In this document: positions 17,668 to 27,406 of the stretch, in pieces
Position numbering within the stretch: the stretch's first letter is position 1
Layout of the letters: each line of letters opens with the position of its first letter
Assembly: GCA_049115495.1 (NCBI GenBank)
Contig: JAGDZV010000004.1
Coordinates: 439,891 to 503,890, forward strand
Direction of reading: 5' to 3'
DNA: 64,000 nucleotides
Origin: JACPUW01 sp049115495
GTDB taxonomy: Bacteria > Bacteroidota > Bacteroidia > CAILMK01 > JACPUW01
The notes under the pieces: generated by a model
What the model was told of the DNA's origin: nothing
What the model saw: only the letters and a program-made list of their open reading frames with translations
Databases searched by the model: none
Position numbers and translations under genes: made by a program

Positions 17668-19560
17668 TTATCGCTTAATGATAAACTCACAGCGTCGGTT
17701 CAATTGTTGCCCTTCTGATGTAGAATTTGTGGCTACAGGTTTTGTAGCTCCAAAATATTCCATTTTAATTCTCTTTTTGTCAATGCCTTCACTAATCAAG
17801 TACTCAACTACTGTTTGGGCCCTGTTTTTAGAAAGCTCGTTATTATACCTATTGCTTCCCATATTATCCGTGTGTCCGTGTACCTCAATGTCCAAATCAG
17901 GGTTTTCAAAAAGAAGGTCAATAAGGCTATCTAGAAAAAAGTAATTCGTATCAAGAATTTCGTATCTGTCAAATTCAAAATAGAAGCCTTTAAAGGTAAA
18001 TGGCTCGTCATTTAACAACTCTGCCAAATCAAGATCTTGAAAGTATCTAGTAGTAATTAGCTCTTCTTCCTCGTCAACCGGAATGTTTGCTCCACACTCT
18101 GACTCATTTGAATCGTTTCTTAATTCAACTGTAAAATCATCGATATAGTAGTAGGCAAAGCCACCAGCCTTGGGGTTCATTATTTTAAGATTTGTACTGG
18201 TATCGCTATTAAAATTGCCAAGGGTAATATACTTCTCACCACCCGATGCAAAATAAAGGCCACATATTTTCTTCCAACTGTAACTATCACCGTAATTGTT
18301 TGGAGCATTAATTACACTTGGCTTAATACCTTCAAGCATTTTACCTTCATCTTTTTTGACTTCTTTTATCTCTGCTCTTATTTTTTCAAATTCTGAAGTG
18401 TCTCTATTGCTTGTTATGTTGGGGTCAAAGTTTTCTGTTGTATCAAGGTCAGGCAAAACTATTGAAGAGTCTTGATCACTTATGTCGGGGTATTTTTTGG
18501 TAATTAAAAATTCAAATGCATCAGTTGCTAAGCCACTATTTTCTGATAGCGCAGCATATAGTGAAATAACATAGTATTGGTTTTTTTCGAGGGGTTCGGT
18601 GAGTTTAGCCGTTAAAAATTCCCTGTAGTTCCCTTTGTCAAACAAATACATGCCAACATACCCGTAACCGGTAAGTGCCTGTTCATTACCCATTATATTG
18701 TCAGGAACACTCATAATAATACTACACGAATTATAGTAGTCTGGTGTGCCAAGAGTTTGATCCCAATACTCTAATTGATGCAATGTTGTGGTATTAACAT
18801 TTGAAGGGCATTCGCTGTAACATTCAAAGCTTGGGTCATTCAGCAAATTATAGTCGCTAAGTGTTACATCTTCGCAATCAAAAGAGTCTAAGATTGCCTT
18901 GCAAGGATCATGTCCATTTTTTGATTCTAATGAAACATTATCTATATAGTAATACGCTCTTCCTTCTCTTGCCATTCTCACTACTTTTTTAGAAACAGTA
19001 GATTCATCATCAAGAAAATTTCCGATAGTTAAATATGCCTCGTTGCCTTTGGCTATAAATGAGTCTTCAATAAGTATCCATGCCCTTTTGTCATCGTAAA
19101 AAGCCTTATTGTCAACTAAAATTTGAGTTGAATCATTTAAAACGCCTGTTGTTTTAGCATCAGGTCTTTCATTTGAAAAAGAAACTCCAAAGGAGCTAAC
19201 GGCAAATTCGCTGTTTCTTGAGAGTTTAACGTACATCTTAAAAATGTAAGATTCACCTTCAATAAGTCGGCAGTTCAAAGGAGTTGTCAAATACTCTCGG
19301 TAATTCTTAATGCCGTAGGTGTGAATTCCTACAAATGCCTTACCACTTAGTGATGTTTGCTCATCGCTAAATATTTTGGTTTGTCCTTGTGTAGGTGGTC
19401 TCCAGGTAGTTACATTATTTTCAAGGGCTTTATAGCCAAAATCATAATTTTCAAAATCAGAAAATTCTTCAAAATTCCCGTTTCGAATAAGGTTTTGGGC
19501 ACCAAGCCATGTGGTACACAATAAAACCGTTATTAAGCTTATAAAGCCTTTACTTCTCAC
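17668..19560 (-). CDS. OmpA-family protein with two N-terminal jelly-roll-like domains
   Basis: This 630-residue protein has a signal peptide (cleavage after about residue 21) and a C-terminal OmpA peptidoglycan-binding domain from about residue 515. The diaminopimelate-binding pair is present: Asp565 in HGHTDN and Arg580 in LSKNRA, 15 residues apart as in Escherichia coli OmpA. Two homologous domains of about 220 residues precede it, each starting with an LxRNGNFEE or LLNDPSFEC stretch and ending with a YYIDNVSLE or YYIDDFTVE strand. It probably anchors a binding domain to the cell wall from the outer membrane or periplasm. The start is GTG, with TACATTTG upstream. Confidence 0.88.
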   Translation of the reverse strand: MRSKGFISLITVLLCTTWLGAQNLIRNGNFEEFSDFENYDFGYKALENNVTTWRPPTQGQTKIFSDEQTSLSGKAFVGIHTYGIKNYREYLTTPLNCRLIEGESYIFKMYVKLSRNSEFAVSSFGVSFSNERPDAKTTGVLNDSTQILVDNKAFYDDKRAWILIEDSFIAKGNEAYLTIGNFLDDESTVSKKVVRMAREGRAYYYIDNVSLESKNGHDPCKAILDSFDCEDVTLSDYNLLNDPSFECYSECPSNVNTTTLHQLEYWDQTLGTPDYYNSCSIIMSVPDNIMGNEQALTGYGYVGMYLFDKGNYREFLTAKLTEPLEKNQYYVISLYAALSENSGLATDAFEFLITKKYPDISDQDSSIVLPDLDTTENFDPNITSNRDTSEFEKIRAEIKEVKKDEGKMLEGIKPSVINAPNNYGDSYSWKKICGLYFASGGEKYITLGNFNSDTSTNLKIMNPKAGGFAYYYIDDFTVELRNDSNESECGANIPVDEEEELITTRYFQDLDLAELLNDEPFTFKGFYFEFDRYEILDTNYFFLDSLIDLLFENPDLDIEVHGHTDNMGSNRYNNELSKNRAQTVVEYLISEGIDKKRIKMEYFGATKPVATNSTSEGQQLNRRCEFIIKR

Positions 19561-19594
19561 TCCTCAAAAATCTTTACCAAATTGGCTAATAAAT

Positions 19595-19602
19595 CAAATG
19601 TA
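19595..19602 (-). promoter_or_regulatory. -7 promoter element of the OmpA-like gene
   Basis: TACATTTG on the minus strand matches TAnnTTTG fully and lies 34 bases upstream of the GTG start. No paired TTG was found. Confidence 0.4.
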
Positions 19603-19645
19603 CTATTTAGCACGTGTTTTTTGCCGTTTAGCGTATATAGTGGTG

Positions 19646-19674
19646 TTGATAAGGGATTTAGTATGCTATTTTTG
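19646..19674 (+). promoter_or_regulatory. Promoter of the DUF456 gene
   Basis: TTG at 19646-19648 and TATTTTTG at 19667-19674 are 18 bases apart, a full match to the Bacteroidota -33/-7 consensus. The -7 element ends only 5 bases before the ATG at 19680, so the transcript would be nearly leaderless. Confidence 0.6.
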
Positions 19675-19679
19675 ACTCT

Positions 19680-20195
19680 ATGGAATGGATAGTACTATTG
19701 ATTGCAGCCATTGTAATAATTGTAGGAATTGGCGGTTGTGTATTGCCAGTTATTCCTGGACCGCCCATAGCATTTATAGGTTTGTTAATTACACATTTTA
19801 CAGCGCAAGAGTATCGATTTGCGGTTTCAACCCTAGTAATTTATGGGGCACTGGCAGCAGCCATTACCGTGCTTGATTTTTTAGTGCCTGCTTGGGGAAC
19901 TAAAAAGTTTGGGGGAACCAAGTATGGAACTTGGGGTAGCACCATAGGGTTGTTATTAGTGGTGTTTTTTATTCCAATTCCTTTTGTGGGGCCCATACTC
20001 GGCATTATAATAGCACCATTTTTAGGAGCATTAATTGGCGAGTTAATTGGCGGAATGGAAATGAATAAAGCCATGAAAGCAGGTTTTGGATCGTTTATTG
20101 GCTTTTTAACAGGAACCTTGCTAAAGCTTGTTTATTGCTTTGTGGTTTTTGGTGCTTTTCTTGGCAAAATAGGCTGGCTGCCATGGTTTAACTGA
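19680..20195 (+). CDS. DUF456 family membrane protein
   Basis: This 171-residue protein is made almost entirely of membrane segments with glycine-rich turns. The N-terminal GIGGCVLPVIPGPPIAFIGLL and the later AWGTKKFGGTKYGTWGS stretch are typical of DUF456. The function of the family is unknown. It stands alone, with a full promoter match 5 bases upstream. Its stop is two bases from the stop of the convergent gene. Confidence 0.88.
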   Translation: MEWIVLLIAAIVIIVGIGGCVLPVIPGPPIAFIGLLITHFTAQEYRFAVSTLVIYGALAAAITVLDFLVPAWGTKKFGGTKYGTWGSTIGLLLVVFFIPIPFVGPILGIIIAPFLGALIGELIGGMEMNKAMKAGFGSFIGFLTGTLLKLVYCFVVFGAFLGKIGWLPWFN

Positions 20196-20197
20196 TT

Positions 20198-20677
20198 CTA
20201 CTCTTCTGGTAAAAGACCAATTCTCATGTACTGCATGGTACCTTTCTTAAACAGAAACTTGAATTCGTAAGTAGTTCTGTATGTAATAACTTTATAAATG
20301 CTGCCTTCTTCTTCAGTAGGGGTGCCAATTTTCTCCTTAATCTTTTCAGGGCTCATATCAAGGGTAAGCCCTAGGGGCAATACTCCATTAAACCTGTTGA
20401 ATATGGTGTTATACAAATTGTATTGATCGTTGAAGAAGTAAACTTTTTGAATTTCACCGGCGTCATTCATTGAGATTGATACACCTTGCTCTGTCCAATT
20501 CATTTGCGTCTCAAAATCATTTCTAAATTCATGGGAGGTAGGCTTGCCATAAGAATCAAATTGAGCCCTTACATCGCCATCTTGAAACGTTTTGCCCAAA
20601 AAGGAAAACCAATTAATGTCGGCCGGAGCTAAAGCAAGGCCAATTAGAGCTATAAGAGCTAGGCTAAAGTATTTCAT
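20198..20677 (-). CDS. Small secreted protein of unknown function
   Basis: This 159-residue protein has a signal peptide (LALIALIGLALA, cleavage near residue 17). I do not recognise the mature domain. It holds a repeated pattern of short charged strands and two Asp-Met-Ser/Pro turns, and looks like a small periplasmic alpha-beta domain (LDMSPEKIKEKIGTPTEEEG resembles the helix-turn of beta-lactamase-inhibitor-like or SmpA-type domains, but this is weak). The start is ATG at 20677; an in-frame TTG two codons upstream is less likely. A CATTTTTG element lies upstream. Confidence 0.7.
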   Translation of the reverse strand: MKYFSLALIALIGLALAPADINWFSFLGKTFQDGDVRAQFDSYGKPTSHEFRNDFETQMNWTEQGVSISMNDAGEIQKVYFFNDQYNLYNTIFNRFNGVLPLGLTLDMSPEKIKEKIGTPTEEEGSIYKVITYRTTYEFKFLFKKGTMQYMRIGLLPEE

Positions 20678-20784
20678 TTTCAATGTTTTTTACCAATACG
20701 CAAAAATGGCTTTTACGGTTGTTTTTCGCATTATTTAAGACCCTAATGTGGTGTTAATGATAATTAAAATTCAATAACAACCAA

Positions 20785-20820
20785 TTTGTTTAACAAAGGC
20801 CCTTCATTACCATATTTTTG
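20785..20820 (+). promoter_or_regulatory. Promoter-like pair of the AsmA/TonB-receptor operon
   Basis: TTTG at 20785-20788 and TATTTTTG at 20813-20820 are 24 bases apart. The -7 element is a full match; the spacing is one base longer than the usual 17-23. Confidence 0.45.
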
Positions 20821-20858
20821 TAGATTCTACATGTGAAATCATTCTATTTTTATTAAGC

Positions 20859-23732
20859 ATGAAAAAGGTTTTATTGGTTTTTGTGGCGCTCATTATGTTG
20901 CTAGTGGCAGCAATTGCTGTTTTGCCATATTTTTTTAAAGATGACGTTGTTAGCTATCTAAAAAATGAGACGGTAAAAGGCCGCCTTGAATTTGATGAAG
21001 ATATTAGCATAGGTTTAATTAGCTCGTTTCCTGATTTAAATGTTGCGATAAGGAATATTAAGGTAATTAACGCCGCTCCCTTTGAAGGGGATACTTTAGC
21101 AGCTTTAAAAGAATTGAATGCTACAATTGATCTGATTCAAATCATAAATGGGAATATTGAAGTTAAGTCGATAAACGTAATTGAGCCAAAAATTAAAGTA
21201 ATTGTAAAGGCCGATGGTACAGCTAATTATGATATAGCTCTTGAAAGCGAAGAAGAACCCAGCGAAGAAGAAGAATCGACCGAAGATGATGCCTATTCAT
21301 TCAAAATTTCATCTTTTACTATTAGCAATGGGCATATCGAATATCTAGATACATCACTTCTTACTTATACAACATTACAAGGTTTTAACTTCGATATGTC
21401 TGGCGAGTTCAATGAAGAGAATATGACCATTGAAAACATGATAGCTGCGGAAAGCTTTGATCTTGATTTTGAAGGTGTAAAATATATTTCTAACGCTAAA
21501 ATGAGCTATAACGCTGATATGATTTTACATCTTAATGATGAAAAGTACGATTTTTTAGAAAATGAACTCTTAATAAATGAATTGGGTCTTGCGTTTGACG
21601 GAACCTTTGCTTTTGTAGGCGAAGACATGGACTTTGACCTAACTTATGGTCTTACTAAAACTGATTTCAAAAGTTTGTTGTCTATGGTGCCGGCTATTTA
21701 TGCATCTGACTTTGATGGGTTGCAAGCCAATGGTAATGTTGATTTTCATGGTCATTTAAAGGGGTTAATGACCGAAATTGATTATCCCGAGTTTTCTTTT
21801 GTTATGAATATTGAAGACGGTGCATTTAAATATCCTGATTTACCTACGGCACTAAACAATACCCAGGTAAAACTTGATGTAACAAACCCGGGGGGCATTT
21901 TTGATAAGACTGTGGTCAAATTGTCTAAATGCCATTTTGATTTAGACAAAGAGCCATTTGATATGACCTTACTCTTAAAAAATCCAGATACTGATCCATA
22001 TTTAGAAACAGAACTCAATGGTAAATTGAATTTGGCAAATGTGGCCACTTTACTACCACTTGAAGGAGTAAACAAGCTTGCTGGTATTATTGAGCCGCAC
22101 TTAAAAGCTAAAGGCAATATGAGCGCCATTGAAAACGAGCAGTATGAAGACTTTTATGCGGCAGGAACATTGCAAATAACTGAATTTGCATATGCTGATA
22201 ATGATTTGCCTGATGAAGTTGATATTCCTGATGGAAGGTTTTCTTTTGACCCACATTATGCAGCTATTGAAAATTTAGATATCATTTTAGGTAAAAGTGA
22301 TTTGAATTTTAAAGGTAAGGTAGAGAACTATTTGCCCTATGTATTCCATAACCAAACCATAAAGGGTGAGTTGAGCCTAACCGGTCAAATCTTAGACCTT
22401 AATCCATGGATTACTGAAGAAGCTACTGAAGAATCGGAAACTACCGCTGAAGAAGAAACTGAAGACGATTATGAATTTGAGGTTGTAGAAATACCAGCCA
22501 ACATCAATTTTGTATTCAACACCTTGCTAAAAGAAGTGCATTTTGAAAACTACGACATGACCAATTTTAAAGGAGAAGTGAGTGTTCAAGATCAAATCTT
22601 AAGCTTTAAAGAACTAGGATTAAATATGCTAGGTGGTGGAGTTGTAATGGATGGTTCATACAATACCCAAAATGTTAAAAAGCCAACATCGGATTTTAGT
22701 TTTAAGCTGCAAAATGTGTCAATACCAGGTATGTACCAAACATTTATGACCATTCAAGAGCTCATGCCAATAGCTGGTCAGCTTAATGGAGACGTAAGTG
22801 GTTTTATAAGGTTAAACTCAAATCTACAGAGCGATCTTATGCCTGAGCTTGAATCGGTGAACGGCAAGGCCAAGCTAAGTATTGATAAAGTAGAGCTTGA
22901 AGGAAATAAAATTTGGAATAAAGCAGTAGATTATATTGGATGGGGCGAAGACGCTAAAAAGCTGGTGATTTCAAAAGTTAAGCCAAGTTTCAATATTGTT
23001 GATGGAGATATTTATTTAGATACTTTCGATTTTAAAATTAGGGGGCAAGAGTTTGACTTTGGAGGCAAAAGCAGTCTAAACCAAACCGTTGATTATGCCT
23101 TAGACACAAAGGTTCCTGCAAAAGCGGTTTCTTCTTCGGCCGAAACTTTAATTAGCGAACTCTCAAAAAATAAAGTGAATGTTGATTTGGCTGATGAAAT
23201 TGACATAAGATTTATGATTACTGGAGAGATGGAAGATCCTGATTTTAAACCAGTAGTAATGGGGGCAGACGGGAAAGCATTTAGCGTAAAAGATGCTGCT
23301 AAAAATGAAGCTAAGAAAATTGTAGAAGAAGGAAAAGAAAAGGCTATTGGTGCTTCTAAAGAAGAGTTGAAAAAACAAGCTGCAAAGCTTAAGGACGAAG
23401 CGGAGCTGCTAAGAAAGCAAGCTAAAAAACTTAAGAAAGAAGCTGCCGATTTTAATAAAAAAGCACAAGCTTTAAAAGCCGAAAGCGACAAGCTAAGAAA
23501 AGAAGCAGACGCGCAAAAGGCCAAGATTGAAAAAGAGATGGCTAATGTGCCAAAACCAATTAGAGAAAAAGCAATGGAGAAGGTGGATGTGCTATTTGAA
23601 AAAGCCAATTCGAAACTAGATGAAGCCAATAAATACTTTGAACTGGCAAAAAAACCTGAACAAAAGGCTGACGAATTGCTTAAAAAGGCTGATGCTTTAG
23701 AAAAACAAGCTGAAGATATATTGAACGACTAA
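20859..23732 (+). CDS. AsmA-family protein with C-terminal coiled coil
   Basis: This 957-residue protein has one N-terminal membrane anchor (about 4-26) and then a long beta-rich region of AsmA type, related to bridge-like lipid-transport proteins. Acidic low-complexity stretches occur near 135 and 525. From about residue 812 to the end it becomes an Ala/Lys/Glu-rich coiled coil with heptads such as KEELKKQAAKLKDEAELLRK, which is an addition to the AsmA core. It is followed after 7 bases by a TonB-dependent receptor gene, suggesting joint expression. A role in outer-membrane assembly or lipid transport is inferred from family only. Confidence 0.85.
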   Translation: MKKVLLVFVALIMLLVAAIAVLPYFFKDDVVSYLKNETVKGRLEFDEDISIGLISSFPDLNVAIRNIKVINAAPFEGDTLAALKELNATIDLIQIINGNIEVKSINVIEPKIKVIVKADGTANYDIALESEEEPSEEEESTEDDAYSFKISSFTISNGHIEYLDTSLLTYTTLQGFNFDMSGEFNEENMTIENMIAAESFDLDFEGVKYISNAKMSYNADMILHLNDEKYDFLENELLINELGLAFDGTFAFVGEDMDFDLTYGLTKTDFKSLLSMVPAIYASDFDGLQANGNVDFHGHLKGLMTEIDYPEFSFVMNIEDGAFKYPDLPTALNNTQVKLDVTNPGGIFDKTVVKLSKCHFDLDKEPFDMTLLLKNPDTDPYLETELNGKLNLANVATLLPLEGVNKLAGIIEPHLKAKGNMSAIENEQYEDFYAAGTLQITEFAYADNDLPDEVDIPDGRFSFDPHYAAIENLDIILGKSDLNFKGKVENYLPYVFHNQTIKGELSLTGQILDLNPWITEEATEESETTAEEETEDDYEFEVVEIPANINFVFNTLLKEVHFENYDMTNFKGEVSVQDQILSFKELGLNMLGGGVVMDGSYNTQNVKKPTSDFSFKLQNVSIPGMYQTFMTIQELMPIAGQLNGDVSGFIRLNSNLQSDLMPELESVNGKAKLSIDKVELEGNKIWNKAVDYIGWGEDAKKLVISKVKPSFNIVDGDIYLDTFDFKIRGQEFDFGGKSSLNQTVDYALDTKVPAKAVSSSAETLISELSKNKVNVDLADEIDIRFMITGEMEDPDFKPVVMGADGKAFSVKDAAKNEAKKIVEEGKEKAIGASKEELKKQAAKLKDEAELLRKQAKKLKKEAADFNKKAQALKAESDKLRKEADAQKAKIEKEMANVPKPIREKAMEKVDVLFEKANSKLDEANKYFELAKKPEQKADELLKKADALEKQAEDILND

Positions 23733-23739
23733 CTGACTT

Positions 23740-26040
23740 ATGATAAAATTTAAATGGATGTTGTTTACCATTTTAATGGTAACAACATCTAGTGTTTTCT
23801 CCCAAACTGCCGAAATCAGAGGATTTGTTTACAACGAAGAATCTGGCGAGCCCATTCCTTTAGCCAATGTCTTTTTAAAAGGCACAACAACTGGTGTTAC
23901 AACTGATTTTAATGGTTTTTTTACCATTAATAAAATAAAACCTGGCAACTACACTTTCCTAGTTACTTCAATTGGTTTTGATACCTTTAAGCAAGAGCTC
24001 AAATTCCCAAAAGGTGAAATTATTACTAAAAACATTTATTTAAATGCAGCTGATTATCAGTTGGCTGAGGTTGAAATTAATGAAGAAAGAACCGCACGCC
24101 AAAATGAAGCAAAGGTTAGTGTAATAAAGGTTACCCCAGATAAAATAAAACGTATACCTACAATAGGCGGAACGGCTGATTTTGCGCAATACATTCAAAT
24201 TTTACCAGGTGTAGTATTCTCTGGAGATCAAGGGGGGCAACTCTACGTAAGGGGAGGATCTCCTATACAAAACAAGGTTGTGCTTGATGGAATGACCATT
24301 TACAATCCTTTTCATAGTATTGGACTATTCTCGGTTTTTGATGTTGATATTATCAATAGTATTGATGTTTATACTGGTGGATACCCATCAGAGTATGGAG
24401 GTCGAATTTCTGCGGTAATGGATATAAAAACTAGAGCAGGTAACAAAAAGCGATTTAGTGGCCATTTAGAATCAGGCCCTTTTACTTCAAAGCTTCTTTT
24501 TGAAGGGCCCATTGTGCCATTAAAAGATGATAATGTAACCAGTAGCTTTATGTTTTCTGCGCGTTCTTCTTATTTAAAGCAAACCGCACCGGTATTGTAC
24601 TCCTATGCCGATACCAATGGTTTACCATATGTTTTTAATGACTTTTATGGCAAGTGGAGTGTTCAAACACCAAAAGGAAGTAAGCTCGATGTGTTTGGTT
24701 TTTCATTTAACGATAATGTTGAGTTTGAAAATGCTACAAACTATAATTGGAATGCTTTAGGAGCTGGAACCAAAATTATGTTTTTGCCACCTCAAACTTC
24801 AACGGTAGTAGAGGCGAATTTTAATTGGTCAGATTATAGAATGGTTCAGACTGAAGCAGATGCCAAACCAAGGCAAAGCAGTATATCAGGGTTTGAAGGT
24901 GGTGTGAATTTTAGTTATTTCAGTGGAACTAACTTATTTAAATACGGTGCACAGTTCATTGGTTTTAATACAGACTTTAGTTACACCAACGCGGCAGGCA
25001 GAACGGTGAGTCAAGCAGCTTACACCACAGAGCTAGCAGGTTATATGCACTATAAATACAAAAGCGATAGAATTATTTTAGAGCCCGGTCTGCGTCTTCA
25101 TTATTTCGCATCGCTTTCAGAAATGTCGCCTGAACCTAGGTTGATGGGAAAAATTCTAATTAGCGAAAATGTAAGGTTCAAGTTTGCTACTGGAATGTAT
25201 GCGCAAAATTTAATTGATGCCAGAAGCGATAGAGATGTAGTAAATCTATTTTATGGATTTCTGACCGGTCCAGAGGACATTCCAGAAACATTTAGAGGTG
25301 AAGAAGTAAATACAAGACTTCAAAAAGCAAATCACTTTATTGCGGGTTTTGAGCTTGACTTAAGTGATAATCTCTATTTAAACATTGAAGGATTTTATAA
25401 GCGATTTACACATCTGACAAACATTAATAGAAATAAGATTTTTGATGACTCGCCCGAGTATGAAGACGAAGATGAATACATAAAGAGCGATTACATTGTA
25501 GAGAGAGGAGATGCCTATGGAGGTGACCTAACCCTTGAATACGAAAAAGGAAGGTTTTACTTCTGGGGCGTTTATACCCTTACATGGGTAGTAAGGCAAG
25601 ATGAGAAAATATCTTACAATCCGCACTGGGATAGAAGGCACAATGTAAATCTTTTGGCAAGTTATGTTGCAGGTAAAGAGAAGAATTTAGAATTCAGCGC
25701 GAGATGGAATTTTGGCTCTGGTTTTCCTTTTACACAAACTCAAGGGTATTATGAATTTTTAGATTTTGGAGGAGGAATTACTACAGATTACCTTTCAGGA
25801 AATGGTGATTTGGGAATTTTATACGGTGATTTAAACGGCGGCAGGTTATCAACCTACCATAGACTCGATGTGTCTGTAAAATGGTGGAAAGAGTTGGATA
25901 AGCGGAAAAAAATTGAAGCAAACTTTTCTGTTTCAAATACTTACAACAGACAAAATGTTTTCTATTTTGATAGAGTAACCAATGCTAGAGTTAATCAATT
26001 GCCAATTTTACCAAGTTTAGGAGTAGGTTTTTATTTTTAG
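23740..26040 (+). CDS. TonB-dependent receptor with carboxypeptidase-like N-domain
   Basis: This 766-residue outer-membrane protein has a signal peptide (VTTSSVFSQ near residue 22), a carboxypeptidase-regulatory-like domain at about 25-110 (GFVYNEESGEPIPLANVFLKG), a plug domain at about 125-230 (GGTADFAQYIQILPGVVFSG, then GQLYVRGGSPIQNKVVLDGM) and a beta barrel. The barrel ends with Phe (GVGFYF), as expected. No SusD-like partner follows. It is coupled to the AsmA-like gene upstream (7-base gap). The substrate is unknown. Confidence 0.92.
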   Translation: MIKFKWMLFTILMVTTSSVFSQTAEIRGFVYNEESGEPIPLANVFLKGTTTGVTTDFNGFFTINKIKPGNYTFLVTSIGFDTFKQELKFPKGEIITKNIYLNAADYQLAEVEINEERTARQNEAKVSVIKVTPDKIKRIPTIGGTADFAQYIQILPGVVFSGDQGGQLYVRGGSPIQNKVVLDGMTIYNPFHSIGLFSVFDVDIINSIDVYTGGYPSEYGGRISAVMDIKTRAGNKKRFSGHLESGPFTSKLLFEGPIVPLKDDNVTSSFMFSARSSYLKQTAPVLYSYADTNGLPYVFNDFYGKWSVQTPKGSKLDVFGFSFNDNVEFENATNYNWNALGAGTKIMFLPPQTSTVVEANFNWSDYRMVQTEADAKPRQSSISGFEGGVNFSYFSGTNLFKYGAQFIGFNTDFSYTNAAGRTVSQAAYTTELAGYMHYKYKSDRIILEPGLRLHYFASLSEMSPEPRLMGKILISENVRFKFATGMYAQNLIDARSDRDVVNLFYGFLTGPEDIPETFRGEEVNTRLQKANHFIAGFELDLSDNLYLNIEGFYKRFTHLTNINRNKIFDDSPEYEDEDEYIKSDYIVERGDAYGGDLTLEYEKGRFYFWGVYTLTWVVRQDEKISYNPHWDRRHNVNLLASYVAGKEKNLEFSARWNFGSGFPFTQTQGYYEFLDFGGGITTDYLSGNGDLGILYGDLNGGRLSTYHRLDVSVKWWKELDKRKKIEANFSVSNTYNRQNVFYFDRVTNARVNQLPILPSLGVGFYF

Positions 26041-26043
26041 CCC

Positions 26044-26397
26044 ATGGAATTTGATGAGCTAAGATCATATTGCTTGTCTAAGAAAGCTAGCTCAGAATCT
26101 TTTCCTTTTGGAGAAGATACATTGGTTTTTAAGGTTGCAGGTAAAATGTTTGCACTCGTTGATGTCGTTGAAGCATTTTCAGTTAATCTAAAGTGTAATC
26201 CCGAGAAAGCCCTTGAACTAAGGGCGCAATTTCCTGAAGACATAAGGCCTGGTTACCATATGAACAAAAAACATTGGAATACTGTAGTGCTAAGAAGTAG
26301 ACTGAGCAATAATGAGATTAAAGAACTAATTGATCACTCGTATAATCTTGTGGTTAAGAGCTTGACCAAAAAAGCTAAAGAGTCTTATAACTTATAG
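26044..26397 (+). CDS. MmcQ/YjbR family protein
   Basis: This 117-residue protein matches the MmcQ/YjbR (DUF419) family, a small DNA-binding-like fold of uncertain role. Recognisable parts are SFPFGEDTLVFKVAGKMFAL near the N-terminus and RPGYHMNKKHWNTV in the middle. It begins 3 bases after the TonB-dependent receptor and is probably the last gene of that operon. Its stop overlaps the convergent asparaginase gene by 6 bases. Confidence 0.88.
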   Translation: MEFDELRSYCLSKKASSESFPFGEDTLVFKVAGKMFALVDVVEAFSVNLKCNPEKALELRAQFPEDIRPGYHMNKKHWNTVVLRSRLSNNEIKELIDHSYNLVVKSLTKKAKESYNL

Positions 26398-27402
26398 GTT
26401 TTTAAGGGCGTTGATAAGAACATTTGAAAGCCCTTGAACTCCAACATTATGCTTATTCCAATTCTTAACAGGAGAACTTATATAATGGTAGAGTTTTCCT
26501 TTAAGGTCAATCCCCAAAGCATTAATTAAAGCCTGAGCCACAAAGTATTGGGGCCCCATTTTACCATCGTCAATTTTAATAGCGCATCCAAAGCCTAGAT
26601 CTGGAAAAGACATACAGTAAACACCGTCAGCTCCAGTTTTTCCAAATACTTTTCCCTTTGAAGCTTCAATCAATTCAGTGCAATAGCGTTCTCTGCCAGC
26701 CACTAATAAAGGATTTCTTAAGCAAGCTTGTACTATTCTTTTGCAGCTTAAATTTCTTACTTGTGAATGGTTGTTCGATACTAGGTTTTTATATCCGATA
26801 GCCTGCTGGTATAGTGTTGTGGCATAATTTGGAGCTGAACAACCATCTTCACCAAGTATAAATGCTTCGGGGGCTATTTCAAAGAGCTCGGCACACGTAT
26901 TCTTAATTAGAATTTGCGAAGTATGCTCCACATCAATGTAGTTGTCGGTAGACCAACCTAGGTATTTGCATAGTGCTAAAAAACCGGCATGTTTTCCACT
27001 ACAGTTGTTGTGAATGTCTTCTGCCTTTGCACCCGTTTTTCTTATTTCATTTCTAGGAATTCTACCTGTGGGTAATTGTGGCCCACATTTTAAATTTGAT
27101 TTATCTAATTCTATTTTTTTTAGAATTGAATTTACGGCCTGTAGGTGTTCAGCTTCAGCGTTGTGAGAACCACAGGTTACCGCAATTTCTTGGTCCGTTA
27201 AATTAAATCCATCAGCCGCTCCAGATTCAATAAGTGGAATGCTCTGAAAAGGTTTAAGGGCAGAACGCGTAAATGAAAGCTGGTTAACATCTCCGAGTGA
27301 GAAAATTATTTCTCCTTGTTTATTAACTAAACAAATTGATCCTGAATGAAAGCTTTCAACGATTTGGCCACGAGTTCGCTCCACTAAAATTGGATTCGAC
27401 AT
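26392..27402 (-). CDS. L-asparaginase II
   Basis: This 336-residue enzyme belongs to the asparaginase II (Rhizobium-type) family, which hydrolyses L-asparagine to aspartate and ammonia and is unrelated to E. coli AnsB. Diagnostic regions are SFTRSALKPFQSIPLIESGA near residue 45 (with the Ser-x-x-Lys pair), TCGSHNAE, HNNCSGKHAGFLALC and LGEDGCSAPNYATTL. Cys residues of the zinc site are present. The gene starts 4 bases after the stop of the Wzi-like barrel gene, so both are likely co-transcribed. There is no signal peptide. Confidence 0.9.
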   Translation of the reverse strand: MSNPILVERTRGQIVESFHSGSICLVNKQGEIIFSLGDVNQLSFTRSALKPFQSIPLIESGAADGFNLTDQEIAVTCGSHNAEAEHLQAVNSILKKIELDKSNLKCGPQLPTGRIPRNEIRKTGAKAEDIHNNCSGKHAGFLALCKYLGWSTDNYIDVEHTSQILIKNTCAELFEIAPEAFILGEDGCSAPNYATTLYQQAIGYKNLVSNNHSQVRNLSCKRIVQACLRNPLLVAGRERYCTELIEASKGKVFGKTGADGVYCMSFPDLGFGCAIKIDDGKMGPQYFVAQALINALGIDLKGKLYHYISSPVKNWNKHNVGVQGLSNVLINALKNL

Positions 27403-27406
27403 ATGA

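Noticed and set aside
23093..23629. 178-codon open frame on the minus strand, Ser/Phe/Ala-rich
   Set aside because: It is the antisense of the Lys/Glu/Ala coiled coil of the AsmA-like protein; such frames stay open because of the biased codons.
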